Assembly: GCA_945925985.1 (NCBI GenBank)
Contig: CAMELV010000007.1
Span: forward strand, 96,449-160,448
DNA: 64,000 bases
From: Comamonas sp. lk
GTDB lineage: Bacteria; Pseudomonadota; Gammaproteobacteria; Burkholderiales; Burkholderiaceae_C
Reading direction: 5' to 3'
Shown here: positions 36,058 to 45,637 of the stretch, piece by piece
Position numbering within the stretch: position 1 is the first letter of the stretch
Layout of the letters: each line of letters starts with the position of its first letter
The notes under the pieces: generated by a model
The model's input: only the letters and a program-made list of their open reading frames with translations
What the model was told of the DNA's origin: nothing
Databases searched by the model: none
Position numbers and translations under genes: made by a program

Positions 36058-37290
36058 ATGAACATGTCGCAGCTTCAGCATGCACCGTCACCAGGGGTTA
36101 GGGGCGCACCAAGTGGCCGCCCGAACTGGCGCACGCTGGCGATGATCTGCGCGCTGGTCGCCATGGGGCATTGGTATCTGCTGCAGCCAGACAGCAGGCG
36201 CGCGTTGCCGCTGCAGGTCTCTGCGTTGAACACGCGTGTGATCGAATTGGGCGACAACCTGGCCGCGGCACCGGAAAGAGTGCCAATCGTTAAACCGGCC
36301 TCGGCAGACCTTAAACGCCCCACGCCAACCGATGCCGGCAGACCGACGCCGACAGCAACGCCAAAGCCAACACCATCACCGGCACCGATGACGCCGGCTG
36401 AGCCCGTCACAGTCGCCACCGCCGCACCCGCACCCGCACCCGCACCTGCGGCGACCACCAACCCGGTCACAGCGCCGGCGCCTCTTCCCGCGGCAGCGCC
36501 TGCAATTCAGCCCGTATCGGAGCCCGCGCCTGCTCCCCTGACGGTGCCGGTGCCGCGGCAGGTGGCCAGCATCGCTGAGCCACCGCAGCCACCCCCAACA
36601 CCCGAGCCCCCCTTGCCGTCAAGACCACCACGTGAGTCTGCACTCACACCCGGCGCGGTAGCTGTGCCCCCTACGGCGCGGCTGCTCTTCCAGGGGGAGA
36701 CCAACAAATTCCCATTTCGCATGCGTGGGGAGCTGGTCTGGCGCCAGGACGGCCTGGCTTATGACGCCCGGCTGACGATGAGTGCCTTTGTTGTGTCATG
36801 GGAGTGGACCAGCCGGGGCGAATTGGGCGCTCAGGGCCTGTTACCACTGCGCTTCTCCGAAAAGCGCCGTAGCGAAGTAGCGGCACACTTTGAGCGCGAC
36901 AAAGGGCGCATCAGTTTCAGTGCCAACACACCAGCCGTGCCGCTGCTGGCAGGCGCCCAGGACTTCCTGAGCGTGATGCTCCAACTGGCGACCGTGATTG
37001 GCGGCGAGCCGGCGCGCTACCCCGTGGCCACAGCCATCACTGTTCAGGTCGCGGGGCCACGGGATGCCGAAGTGTGGCTTTTTACTGTAGAGCGTCAGGA
37101 AAAACTACGCCTGCCGGGCGGCGAGCAGGGCACTCTCAAGCTGGTACGCCATCCGCGCCGGCAGTTTGACCAGGAAGTGGCCATTTGGCTGGCGCCAGCC
37201 ATGAACTGGTTGCCCGTGCGTCTGCGCATCACCGAGCCCAATGGCGACTACCTGGACCAGAAGTGGGAATCGACTGAAGCGCCGTCTTGA
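36058..37290 (+). CDS. DUF3108-domain protein with TonB-like layout
   Basis: 410 residues. A hydrophobic segment near residues 27-43 (TLAMICALVAMGHWYLL) follows a short cytoplasmic N-terminus. Residues ~80-205 are a Pro/Ala/Thr-rich linker, partly encoded by tandem CACCCG-like hexamers around 36424-36450. The C-terminal ~200 residues (LFQGETNKFPFRMRGELVWR ...) are the DUF3108 beta-rich periplasmic domain. The protein should be anchored in the inner membrane with the domain reaching into the periplasm. Function unknown; no ExbB/ExbD neighbours are present. Confidence 0.82.
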   Translation: MNMSQLQHAPSPGVRGAPSGRPNWRTLAMICALVAMGHWYLLQPDSRRALPLQVSALNTRVIELGDNLAAAPERVPIVKPASADLKRPTPTDAGRPTPTATPKPTPSPAPMTPAEPVTVATAAPAPAPAPAATTNPVTAPAPLPAAAPAIQPVSEPAPAPLTVPVPRQVASIAEPPQPPPTPEPPLPSRPPRESALTPGAVAVPPTARLLFQGETNKFPFRMRGELVWRQDGLAYDARLTMSAFVVSWEWTSRGELGAQGLLPLRFSEKRRSEVAAHFERDKGRISFSANTPAVPLLAGAQDFLSVMLQLATVIGGEPARYPVATAITVQVAGPRDAEVWLFTVERQEKLRLPGGEQGTLKLVRHPRRQFDQEVAIWLAPAMNWLPVRLRITEPNGDYLDQKWESTEAPS

Positions 37291-37408
37291 CACCCCCGCC
37301 CCCTGACAACACATGCAACCGACCCTTGAAATTCACTTGGGCGCAGCCAATTGCAGGGCACATGTCTGGCCAAGCTGCACCGCCAAACCGATTGATGGAT
37401 AATGAATC

Positions 37409-37720
37409 ATGCACATGCTTTACGACTCTGAAACTTACTCAGTAACGCACATGCTGGCCAACGCAGTGCCCACCGAAAGCCCCTCCGGCGCCAGCCGCGA
37501 CAGCGCCACCCAGAGCCTGGTCGTGCCCGCCTTGGCCCGACACGGCTTCGAAATTGTGGACAAACGAGCCGGTAAAGAGGTCTACCTCGACGGCTCCTGG
37601 GCCGAACTGTTCCAACAGCACATCGTGGCCTGGCAACTCAATACCCCGACCCAGGAAGAAGTGGAAGACACGCTGGAACAGTACGCCGAACTGGCGCAAA
37701 ACCCGGTCGTGGTGCACTGA
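37409..37720 (+). CDS. DUF3567-family small protein
   Basis: 103 residues. MLYDSETYSV at the N-terminus and HGFEIVDKRAGKEVYLDGSW in the middle are typical of the DUF3567 family, which is conserved across Burkholderiales and has no known function. The C-terminus is acidic (TQEEVEDTLEQYAELAQ). A second in-frame ATG two codons in is an alternative start. It precedes the ChaN lipoprotein gene by 14 bp. Soluble; no membrane segment. Confidence 0.82.
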   Translation: MHMLYDSETYSVTHMLANAVPTESPSGASRDSATQSLVVPALARHGFEIVDKRAGKEVYLDGSWAELFQQHIVAWQLNTPTQEEVEDTLEQYAELAQNPVVVH

Positions 37721-37734
37721 CCATAATCTGCGCC

Positions 37735-38583
37735 ATGTCGCTTTGCTGGCGCATTGCCCAAGCCGGCTTGTATTCAGTGCTGCTCACGCTCACAGCCTGC
37801 AGCAGCCCGCTCCCGCCAATCAACCCGCAACCCGAGCCGCCGCACGACCCAAGGCTGATGCAGCTCCGCCAACTGCTGCCGGCTGATGCGCTGCTGCTGG
37901 GTGAGCAACACGACGCGCAAGCGCACCAACGCATCCAGCAGCAAGTGGTGCAGGCCCTGGCAGCGCAGGGCCAACTGGCGGCACTGGTGCTGGAAATGGC
38001 CAACCAGGGCGGCAGCACACGCGGCCTGCCCGTTCAGGCCACCGAGGCGGAGATCCAGATCGCCCTGCGTTGGGACGAACGCGCCTGGCCCTGGGGCAGC
38101 TATGGCCCTGCCGTGGTGAGCGCGGTACGTGCTGGCGTGCCGGTGCTTGGCGCCAACCTGCCCATGGGCGCACTGCGCGCCACCATGGGCGACAGCAGCC
38201 TGGACCAGCGCTTGCCCATTGCCTCGCTGGCAGAGCAGCAGCAACGCATCCGCACAGGCCACTGCGATATGCTGCCCGAAAGCCAGATCGCACCCATGAC
38301 CCGCATGCAGATTGCCCGGGACCGGGCCATGGCCCAAACCATCACCGAAGCCGCCCAAGCCGGCCGCACCGTGGTGCTGCTGGCCGGTCACGGCCATGTG
38401 GCGCCGGCGCTGGGCGTGCCGCAGCACCTGCCACCCACTTTTAAGGCAAAAACGGTGCTACTCCACGCCAGTCAAGGAGACTCAGCTATTGAAACCATAG
38501 CAAACTTTGATTTGGTCTGGCCCACAGGTCCCATCCCTGTGCGCGACTATTGCGCCGAATTCAAAGCCACCCGCAAACCCTGA
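37735..38583 (+). CDS. ChaN-family haem-binding lipoprotein
   Basis: 282 residues. The signal peptide ends in the lipobox LTAC, so the protein should be lipid-anchored. LLLGEQHDAQAHQ, with its GE-x-HD-x3-H pattern, and VLEMANQGG define the ChaN/haem-binding uptake family. GHGHVAPALGVPQHL near the C-terminus completes the domain. ChaN of Campylobacter binds stacked haems, and an iron or haem role is likely. It lies between DUF3567 and a monooxygenase gene starting 4 bp after its stop. Confidence 0.87.
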   Translation: MSLCWRIAQAGLYSVLLTLTACSSPLPPINPQPEPPHDPRLMQLRQLLPADALLLGEQHDAQAHQRIQQQVVQALAAQGQLAALVLEMANQGGSTRGLPVQATEAEIQIALRWDERAWPWGSYGPAVVSAVRAGVPVLGANLPMGALRATMGDSSLDQRLPIASLAEQQQRIRTGHCDMLPESQIAPMTRMQIARDRAMAQTITEAAQAGRTVVLLAGHGHVAPALGVPQHLPPTFKAKTVLLHASQGDSAIETIANFDLVWPTGPIPVRDYCAEFKATRKP

Positions 38584-38587
38584 CCCC

Positions 38588-39967
38588 ATGCCCAAACAGA
38601 TCCACCTCAACGCCTTCGACATGAATTGCGTTGGCCACATCCAGCAGGGGCTGTGGACCCACCCGCGCGACCAGTCGGCGCGCTACACCGACATCCACTA
38701 CTGGACCGACTACGCGCGGCGCCTGGAGGCCGGTCTGTTTGACGGCATTTTTCTGGCCGATGTGCTGGGCGTGTATGACGTGCTGGGCGGCAGCGCCGAT
38801 GCTGCGGTGCGTGGCGCGGTGCAGGTGCCGGTGGGCGACCCGATGCTGTTGGTGCCGGCCATGGCGGCGGTCACGCAGCACCTGGGCTTTGGCGTCACTG
38901 CCAACCTGACCTACGAAACCCCCTACCAGTTCGCGCGCCGCATGACCACGCTGGACCACCTGACCCAGGGCCGCATCGGCTGGAACATCGTTACCGGCTA
39001 CCTGGACAGCGCGGCCCGTGCCGTGGGCCTGAGCGGCCAGACCGCACACGATGACCGTTATGACCTGGCCGACGAGTACATGTCACTGGTCTACCAGTTG
39101 TGGGAAGGCAGCTGGGCCGACGACGCGGTGCGGCGGGACAGCGCCAGCGGCGTGTATGCCGACCCGGCCCGGGTACGGCTGGTGCACCACCACGGCAAGC
39201 AATACCAGGTGAATGCCATGCACTTGGGCGAACCCTCGCCCCAGCGCACGCCGGTGCTGTACCAAGCCGGCTCATCGGCGCGCGGTTCGCGTTTTGCAGC
39301 CACCCATGCTGAATGTGTATTTTTGAACGGTCAAAGCCTGCCCGGCGTGCAAAAAATTGTGGAGGGCATCCGCGCCCAGGCGGTGCAGCACGGGCGGGCC
39401 GGCAGCGACATCAAGGTATTTCTGGGTGCCACCGTCATCACGGGTCGCACCGAAACCGAGGCGAAGGAAAAGTTCGCCGACTACCAGCGCTACGCCAGCT
39501 CTGAGGCTGCGCTGGTCCACGCCGCCGCCTCCATGGGCATCGACTTTGCCCGCTATGACCTGGACGAACCCATCGTCACCGACAAGAGCAACGCCATTGT
39601 CTCCAACGTGGAGGCCATGACGCGCAGCGCCGGTCCGCAGTGGACACGACGAAAGTTGCTGGAACAAATGGTGCTGGGCAGTCGGCAGACGCCCTGGGTG
39701 GGCTCGGCCGAATCCATCGCCGACACGCTGATCGCCTGGAGCGAGCAGGCCGATGTGGATGGCTTCAACTTGTCACGCACGGTGGTGCCCGAGTGCTTTG
39801 ACGACTTTATTGCAATGGTGGTGCCCATCCTGCAGGACCGCGGCGCCTTTAAGACCGCCTATGCCCCCGGCACGCTGCGCCGCAAGCTGTTCGGCCAGGA
39901 CCGCCTACCGGCCAGCCATGCGGTGGCGGCGCACCGGTTTGCCGCTGACCAGGGATCGCCGCGCTAG
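38588..39967 (+). CDS. NtaA/SnaA/DszA-family flavin-dependent monooxygenase
   Basis: 459 residues from the ATG at 38588; the frame upstream overlaps ChaN. The luciferase-like TIM barrel shows FDGIFLADVLGVYDVLGG, FGVTANLTYETPYQFARRMT, LDHLTQGRIGWNIVTGYLDS and VLYQAGSSARG, all characteristic of NtaA/DszA. These two-component enzymes use FMNH2 from a separate reductase to cleave C-N or C-S bonds (nitrilotriacetate, EDTA, dibenzothiophene sulfone). The flavin reductase at 49331 could serve it but is not adjacent. The substrate is unknown. Confidence 0.93.
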   Translation: MPKQIHLNAFDMNCVGHIQQGLWTHPRDQSARYTDIHYWTDYARRLEAGLFDGIFLADVLGVYDVLGGSADAAVRGAVQVPVGDPMLLVPAMAAVTQHLGFGVTANLTYETPYQFARRMTTLDHLTQGRIGWNIVTGYLDSAARAVGLSGQTAHDDRYDLADEYMSLVYQLWEGSWADDAVRRDSASGVYADPARVRLVHHHGKQYQVNAMHLGEPSPQRTPVLYQAGSSARGSRFAATHAECVFLNGQSLPGVQKIVEGIRAQAVQHGRAGSDIKVFLGATVITGRTETEAKEKFADYQRYASSEAALVHAAASMGIDFARYDLDEPIVTDKSNAIVSNVEAMTRSAGPQWTRRKLLEQMVLGSRQTPWVGSAESIADTLIAWSEQADVDGFNLSRTVVPECFDDFIAMVVPILQDRGAFKTAYAPGTLRRKLFGQDRLPASHAVAAHRFAADQGSPR

Positions 39968-40032
39968 GCCCTGGCCATGGTATCGCCGATGGCAGTGGCA
40001 GACAGCCACCCCATCGAGGTAGATACGCCGGG

Positions 40033-40998
40033 TCAGACCAAATGACAGGCCGTCAACCGCGCATCACCACGTAACAGAGGCCGCTCAACCTGGCACCTTG
40101 CTTCTGCCATGGGGCAGCGCGGGTGAAACGGGCAACCTGGCGGTGGGGCGATCGGGCTCGGCACTTCGCCAGACATGGGCCGCCGGTCACGAATCGGATT
40201 TTCGACGTTCGGAATGGTCTCCAGCAGCAGGCGGGTGTAGGGGTGACGAGGGTCTGAAAACACCTGCTCGGCCGGACCCACCTCGACAAAGCGGCCCAGG
40301 TACATGATGGCAATTTGATCCGACATGTGCCGCACTACCGACAGGTTGTGGCTGATGAACAGATAGGTCAAACCGAACTGGTCCTGCAGGCGGCGCATCA
40401 GGTTCAGAATTTGCGCCTGCACCGACACATCCAATGCCGAGGTGGGTTCGTCACACACCAAGAAGTCGGCTTCAGTCGCCAGAGCACGGGCGATCGAGAT
40501 CCGCTGTCGCTGCCCGCCAGAAAATTCATGTGGGTACCGAGACGCGTCTGACGGCGACAGGCCAACGATTCCCAGCAACTCGCCAATGCGGTCCTGAATC
40601 GCTGTCTCGCCCTCCATCAAACCGAGCTCACGGATGGGCTCAGACACGATGTCGCCCACGCGCCAACGGGGGTTGAGGCTGGCATAGGGGTCCTGGAAGA
40701 TCATTTGCAAGCGCGGCGGCACACTCGTGCCGTCGGGCTTGTCGATGGGCGTGAATGCCAGGGTGCCGGCAGTCGGAACCTGCAGGCCTACCACCATGCG
40801 AGCCAACGTTGATTTGCCGCAACCGGACTCACCAACCACACTCAATGTCTTGCCGCGCGGCACCTCAAACGAGACACCATCGACCGCGCGCAGCGTGCGT
40901 TTGGGGCTGCGCTCTACCACCCGAGTAAGCCATGACGGGGAGACGTCGAAATAGCACGTCGCACCATCGACCCGCAGTGCGATGTCGCCCTCAGCCAT
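40033..40998 (-). CDS. Peptide/nickel-type ABC transporter ATPase, DppF type
   Basis: 321 residues. Walker A is GESGCGKST, signature EFSGGQRQRISIARAL, Walker B DFLVCDEPTSALD. The C-terminal PPPGCPFHPRCPMAEARCQ is the cysteine-rich OligoPep tail. It is the last gene of the minus-strand operon beginning at 48260 and overlaps the DppD-type gene by 8 bp. It is convergent with the monooxygenase gene, with 65 bp between the stops. Confidence 0.94.
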   Translation of the reverse strand: MAEGDIALRVDGATCYFDVSPSWLTRVVERSPKRTLRAVDGVSFEVPRGKTLSVVGESGCGKSTLARMVVGLQVPTAGTLAFTPIDKPDGTSVPPRLQMIFQDPYASLNPRWRVGDIVSEPIRELGLMEGETAIQDRIGELLGIVGLSPSDASRYPHEFSGGQRQRISIARALATEADFLVCDEPTSALDVSVQAQILNLMRRLQDQFGLTYLFISHNLSVVRHMSDQIAIMYLGRFVEVGPAEQVFSDPRHPYTRLLLETIPNVENPIRDRRPMSGEVPSPIAPPPGCPFHPRCPMAEARCQVERPLLRGDARLTACHLV

Positions 40999-41980
40999 GC
41001 GTCACTCCTTCAAACGGGTGCCAGCAGGCAATGGCATGGCTTTGTACTTCCAGAACCGGTTTTTCAGCGCGGCACTGCGCACTGGCCCGCGCGCAGCGCA
41101 GGTTGAAGGCGCAGCCTACCGGAATGGCATTCAGGCGAGGCATGGCGCCGTCAATCTGCTGCAGTGTGGCCTGGCGTGTGCGCATGCTGGGGATCGACGC
41201 CATCAGGCCCCGCGTGTAAGGGTGGCGCGGTGCGCGCGTCACAGACTCGACAGGGCCGGTTTCAACGATGCGCCCGGCATACATCACTGCCACACGGTCT
41301 GCCGTCTCGGCGATCACACCCATGTCGTGGGTAATCAGCATCACGGATGTCCCATAGTCCCGGCACAGGCGCTTGAGCAAAGACGTGATCTGGGCCTGTA
41401 TGGACACGTCAAGTGCCGTGGTCGGCTCGTCGGCGACGATGAGTGCCGGTTTGCCGGCAAGGGCTAGCGCAATCACGACACGCTGGCGCATTCCGCCCGA
41501 AAACTGATGCGGGTAGTGGTCGATGCGGGTCTCAGCTGCCGGGATGCCGACCGCCTTCAGCAGTTCCAGTGCAGTGGCGCGGGCCGCCGCGGCGTCGACC
41601 GGGAAATGGGTCCGAATGGTCTCGACAAGTTGTGCACCAATGGAGAGCATTGGGTGCAGCGATGTCAGGGGATCCTGGAAAATGGCGCCGATCTTTTTGC
41701 CCCGTATCCGGCGCATGGCCTCATGGGACAGGTTGTCGATGCGCTCCCCATTCATTCGGATCTCGCCCGCAGCAATACGCCCCGGCGAGTCAAGCAATCC
41801 AATAATGGCGGTACCAGTCAATGATTTACCAGCACCAGACTCCCCGACAACGCCGAGGATTTCGCCGGGCCGGATGTCCAGAGAAATATGGTCGATCGCT
41901 GTCAGCGGACCATGCCGAGTGTCGAACACCACATGCAGGTCACGCACGGACAGCAAAGTGGCTTGCTCTGGCTTGGTCAT
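40991..41980 (-). CDS. Peptide/nickel-type ABC transporter ATPase, DppD type
   Basis: 329 residues. Walker A is GESGAGKSL, signature [16 protein letters not shown], Walker [14 protein letters not shown]. The C-terminal tail [15 protein letters not shown] has the oligopeptide-transporter cysteines. It pairs with the DppF-type subunit as an ATPase heterodimer. Its ATG overlaps the stop of the upstream amidohydrolase by 4 bp (ATGA), so enzyme and transporter are translationally coupled. Confidence 0.94.
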   Translation of the reverse strand: MTKPEQATLLSVRDLHVVFDTRHGPLTAIDHISLDIRPGEILGVVGESGAGKSLTGTAIIGLLDSPGRIAAGEIRMNGERIDNLSHEAMRRIRGKKIGAIFQDPLTSLHPMLSIGAQLVETIRTHFPVDAAAARATALELLKAVGIPAAETRIDHYPHQFSGGMRQRVVIALALAGKPALIVADEPTTALDVSIQAQITSLLKRLCRDYGTSVMLITHDMGVIAETADRVAVMYAGRIVETGPVESVTRAPRHPYTRGLMASIPSMRTRQATLQQIDGAMPRLNAIPVGCAFNLRCARASAQCRAEKPVLEVQSHAIACWHPFEGVTHG

Positions 41981-43503
41981 GCCTTACCCCAAAGAGGTGC
42001 TTCGCTGCCAGCCCAATCTACGGGAAAACTGGAGGAAAAAATCTCGGATGTGGGTGGGTGGCGCAAGGTCCGCTCCGGGTACTTGCGCATCAGACCTTCA
42101 AACTGGGCCTGGGCCCGCGCGTTGTCATGCGCCTCATCTACGCCCGGGATCTGGCGGTTCCCCATCACGAAGCGACCGTCAATGATCACATCTGAAAAAT
42201 CACGCCCATGCCCGGCCATCATCATGGTCTGGATAGGATCAATCACCTGCCCAAGGTGAGGTCGGGTCAAATCGAACACCGTGATGTCGGCGCGCGCACC
42301 GGGCTCCAAGCGGCCAAGATCGGGGCGCCGCAAGGCATCTGCACCACCCACAGTGGCGGCGTTGTAATAGTCCTCGGAGCGGCAACCCGACGGGCCACCC
42401 GCCATCACGCGGGTGAGGATCATGCCGACCTGCATATTGGCAATCATGTCAGCCGGGGCAGTGTCTGTGCCAAGACCGATCTTCAGCCCCATCTCGCGGT
42501 ATCGGGTGAAATGGTTGATGGTGCCACCATGGCGACCGGACACCAGCGGGCAATGCACGATGGTCGCACCACTGTCGCGGATGATCTCAAGATCATGGCC
42601 AGGGCGATCAATCAGGCGCGAACCAGACACCACGGTGCCATGCGGCAACAAACTGCGCTCCGACAAATAACCCAGGCTCTGCATCCATTCCGGAGGGCTC
42701 ATGCCGTGCTGCTGCAACACCAGGTCATATTCGATCTTTGACTGGCAGCAGTGCTGGCGCACGGGGATGTCGAGTTCCCGGCTGGCCTCGGCCGTGCGGC
42801 GCAGCAACTCAGGGGTGCAGGTTTCGATCCGGTCCGGCGACAACATGGCTCGAACCAGTCCGCCGGCGGTACCCTCGATTCGCTCCGCAAAGGCTATGGC
42901 GGCATCCAACTCAGCCAGACCGCGTGGCTCGTCGTAGCAGGTGCCAATCACGCCCTGCTCTGAAACGACCTGGTTCCCAGTGCGGTAGGCCGGCCCAAGA
43001 TAGACGCGCAAGCCAAGCTGGGCCGCGGCATGCGCCGCATCGGTGAATTCTTCAACCGTCTCGCCCCAGGCGCGGTAGAACAGCGAGGCGATGGGCAGGG
43101 CGGTGGTGATGCCATTGCGCACCAGGTTAGCAAAGGCATAGGTCTTCTGGAATGCAAGTTCCTCACGCGTCAGCATCTCATAGGGGCCGGCGTCCACATA
43201 GTCTTGCGGCCAGACGCGTCCCTTCAGCATGGCGGGTTGGTTGTCATACCCCAGGATGGTGGTGTCGAGGTCAGAAAGGGCATCCAAATCAATGAAGCCC
43301 GGCCCCAGAAGCGCCTGGCCGTAGTCAACGCGCCGCGCCACTTGGCCGGGGTAGCCACGCCCAACGAAAACGATCACACCATCGTCAAAAACCACCTCGC
43401 CGTTTTCAATCAGGCAGTGCTGGCTGTTGCGATGCCCGACGACCCAACGCGCCGACACCAAGATCGGCCCTTGCGGTCTTGGTTGCGCGGTCGGCAGGCT
43501 CAT
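41977..43503 (-). CDS. Amidohydrolase-family protein with altered first metal motif
   Basis: 508 residues from the ATG at 43503, which overlaps the previous stop by 4 bp. It resembles the TrzN/chlorohydrolase branch of the amidohydrolases: GALLGPGFIDL-like opening (LLGPGFIDLDALSD), VRQHCCQSK, TIVHCPLVSGRHGG, GLGTDTAPADM and the C-terminal GARADITVFDL. The HxH that normally follows PGF is replaced by DLDAL, so metal binding must differ or be lost. The later His and Asp positions persist. It probably hydrolyses a C-N bond in the imported compound, or acts as a non-metal relative. Confidence 0.85.
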   Translation of the reverse strand: MSLPTAQPRPQGPILVSARWVVGHRNSQHCLIENGEVVFDDGVIVFVGRGYPGQVARRVDYGQALLGPGFIDLDALSDLDTTILGYDNQPAMLKGRVWPQDYVDAGPYEMLTREELAFQKTYAFANLVRNGITTALPIASLFYRAWGETVEEFTDAAHAAAQLGLRVYLGPAYRTGNQVVSEQGVIGTCYDEPRGLAELDAAIAFAERIEGTAGGLVRAMLSPDRIETCTPELLRRTAEASRELDIPVRQHCCQSKIEYDLVLQQHGMSPPEWMQSLGYLSERSLLPHGTVVSGSRLIDRPGHDLEIIRDSGATIVHCPLVSGRHGGTINHFTRYREMGLKIGLGTDTAPADMIANMQVGMILTRVMAGGPSGCRSEDYYNAATVGGADALRRPDLGRLEPGARADITVFDLTRPHLGQVIDPIQTMMMAGHGRDFSDVIIDGRFVMGNRQIPGVDEAHDNARAQAQFEGLMRKYPERTLRHPPTSEIFSSSFPVDWAGSEAPLWGKA

Positions 43504-44696
43504 GGGCTGGTCCGCACACACTGGCCGTAGCGCGCCACAACCTGCCCATGTTTGACCACCAGCCGGCGCAGCGGCCGGGCGACGGCAGCATGGGTGATGG
43601 TTTCACCAGCGACCACCATCAGGTCCGCCCGAGCACCCGCTTTAAGCCCGTAATTCTCAAGCCGCATGGCCGAGGCACCGCCGTAGGTGCAGACCTGAAA
43701 GGCCAGTTCCACCTCGTCGTCACGACGGAAATTGTTGCGCAGCCCGACGAACATGACGCGCTCCAAGATATCGGCGTTGCCGTAGGGTCCCCATGTGTCC
43801 CGAATACCGTCAGAGCCCGAACAAACGCGAATACCGGCTTCCAGCAAACGCTTGACAGGCGGCGCCGGGCGCGAAGCCGGACCCGTGGTCATGATGCCGA
43901 TGTCGAGTTCAGCCAACTGCTCGATCATCGGGTCCACCAGATCGCGGTCGGGGGCGCCAAGGCAAAAAGCGTGGCTCACCACGACTTGGCCTTGCATGCC
44001 CAAGGCTCGCGTGCGCTCAAAAATCAGGTCGAACGAAAAGGCCCCCATCTCGCCCGGCTCGTGCAAATGGATGTCCATGGGCCGGCCATATTTCTGCGCC
44101 AAGCCGAAAATCGCGTCAAGATGACCTTTGGGGTCGCGGTCCATGCCACAGGGGTCAATGCCGCCAACGACGTCTGCGCCTTCTCGCATCGCCTGGTCCA
44201 TCAATGCAAGCGTACCGGGGCGCCGCAGCAGCCCTGATTGGGGAAAGGCCACGATGTCCATGTCAATGATGTCGGCATAAGCAGCACGCGTCGCAATCAC
44301 GCCCTCAATGCCCCACATGCCGTGGTCGGTGTCCACATCAACGTGCGATCGAATATGGGTGGTGCCGTGGCCCACCGACAACACGACTTGCCGTGCAGAT
44401 TGCCGTGCCGGATCGATATCAATGGCTCGCTTGAGATGACGCTCGTTGTCGATCTTGTCGATCAAGCGGGGGCCGGCATCGTTCGGGCGCCATCCCATGC
44501 CCCACAGCGACTTGTCGAGATGGGCATGCGCCTCAACCATCCCGGGCAGCACCAGGTCGCCACCGACGTCTTCAATGATGGCATCAGGCGCAGAAATCGA
44601 CTCGGCAATGTCGACGATATACCCGTCTCGGATCAGGATGTCACTGGTTTTGCCGCCCATGGGGCGACCATTGCGGATCAGGAGTGCGTCGCTCAT
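43500..44696 (-). CDS. Cytosine deaminase-like amidohydrolase
   Basis: 398 residues from the ATG at 44696, preceded by AAGGA. The metal motif VEAHAHLDKS, then MDIHLHEPGEMG, VVSHAFCLG and GSDGIRDTW match the CodA/cytosine deaminase group. Compared with E. coli CodA (QPPFVEPHIHLD) the core is conserved, so a deaminase or cyclic-amide hydrolase activity is plausible. It lies between a DppC-type permease and a second amidohydrolase. Its substrate is presumably what the ABC system imports, perhaps an N-heterocycle (inference). Confidence 0.88.
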   Translation of the reverse strand: MSDALLIRNGRPMGGKTSDILIRDGYIVDIAESISAPDAIIEDVGGDLVLPGMVEAHAHLDKSLWGMGWRPNDAGPRLIDKIDNERHLKRAIDIDPARQSARQVVLSVGHGTTHIRSHVDVDTDHGMWGIEGVIATRAAYADIIDMDIVAFPQSGLLRRPGTLALMDQAMREGADVVGGIDPCGMDRDPKGHLDAIFGLAQKYGRPMDIHLHEPGEMGAFSFDLIFERTRALGMQGQVVVSHAFCLGAPDRDLVDPMIEQLAELDIGIMTTGPASRPAPPVKRLLEAGIRVCSGSDGIRDTWGPYGNADILERVMFVGLRNNFRRDDEVELAFQVCTYGGASAMRLENYGLKAGARADLMVVAGETITHAAVARPLRRLVVKHGQVVARYGQCVRTSP

Positions 44697-44713
44697 GGAG
44701 AGTCCTTCAGTGG

Positions 44714-45637
44714 TCAGCGGAGTTTGGGGTTCATGGCGTCTCGCAGCCAGTCGCCCAGCAGGTTGACTGCCAGCACGATCAGGCCCAGATGCAGTGCGGG
44801 AAACACCACCAGCCACCAAGAGCCCGAAAACAGGTACTGGTTACCGATGCGGATCAGAGTCCCCAGCGACGGTTGGGTGATCGGCATGCCGACCCCCAGA
44901 AACGAGAGCGTGGCCTCTGACAAGATGGCCAGCCCGAGGCTGAGTGTGGCGGCCACCATCACGGGTGTGAGCGTGTTGGGCAGGATGTGCTTGCGCATCA
45001 GCCGCGCTGAGGAGACGCCTATGATGCGCGCGGCCAGCACGTACTCCGTGCGCCGCTCCACCATAGTCGACGCCCGTACGGTGCGCGCATATTGGACCCA
45101 GCCCGTCAAAGCGATGGCCATGACCAGGATGATGGCAGCGAACGGGTCGCGCATCGCCGGTGGCAGGATGCCCCGAAAAATCGCACTGACCAAAATCGCG
45201 ACCAGCAACGTCGGTATCGACAAGACCGTGTCCGCAATGCGCATCAGCAGGTTGTCAATCCAGCCGCCGAAAAACCCCGCCATCAAGCCGACCGTCACGC
45301 CCACAGCCATCGAGACCGCGACCGCCGCCAAGCCAATGATCAATGAAACCCGGGTACCGTAGAGAATGGCGGATAGGACATCGCGGCCCTGGGGGTCTGT
45401 ACCCAGCAGATAAGGCCACTCGCCACCTTGGGCCCAAATGGGAGGTATCTCAGCCTTGTCAATAAACAGCTGGCTCAGGTCATGCGGATTTTGCGGGCTG
45501 ATCCAGGGGGCCAGGAAGGCAGAGGCAATCAGCAGAACCAACAGCACAAACGCAGACACTGCCATCGGTGAGCTTTTAAAGCTGTACCCAAGATCAGACG
45601 CCAGAAACCGGCGCAAGGCGGACGCTTTAAGTGCCAT
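44714..45637 (-). CDS. Peptide/nickel-type ABC transporter permease, DppC type
   Basis: 307 residues. It has the N-terminal OppC_N segment (a membrane span in AVSAFVLLVLLIASAFLAPWI), LGTDPQGRDVLSAILYGTRVSL, and the EAA loop EYVLAARIIGVSSARLMRKHILPN. Five or six membrane spans follow. It overlaps the DppB-type gene by 11 bp and precedes the CodA-like gene by 17 bp. Confidence 0.94.
   Translation of the reverse strand: MALKASALRRFLASDLGYSFKSSPMAVSAFVLLVLLIASAFLAPWISPQNPHDLSQLFIDKAEIPPIWAQGGEWPYLLGTDPQGRDVLSAILYGTRVSLIIGLAAVAVSMAVGVTVGLMAGFFGGWIDNLLMRIADTVLSIPTLLVAILVSAIFRGILPPAMRDPFAAIILVMAIALTGWVQYARTVRASTMVERRTEYVLAARIIGVSSARLMRKHILPNTLTPVMVAATLSLGLAILSEATLSFLGVGMPITQPSLGTLIRIGNQYLFSGSWWLVVFPALHLGLIVLAVNLLGDWLRDAMNPKLR

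Noticed and set aside
36424..36450. CACCCG-like hexamer tandem repeat
   Set aside because: It encodes the Ala-Pro linker of the DUF3108 protein and is explained by that composition.
38481..38500. GCTAT-N7-ATAGC palindrome near the 3' end of the ChaN gene, reminiscent of the intergenic repeat
   Set aside because: It lies in frame in coding sequence, and the flanking bases do not match the other repeat copies.
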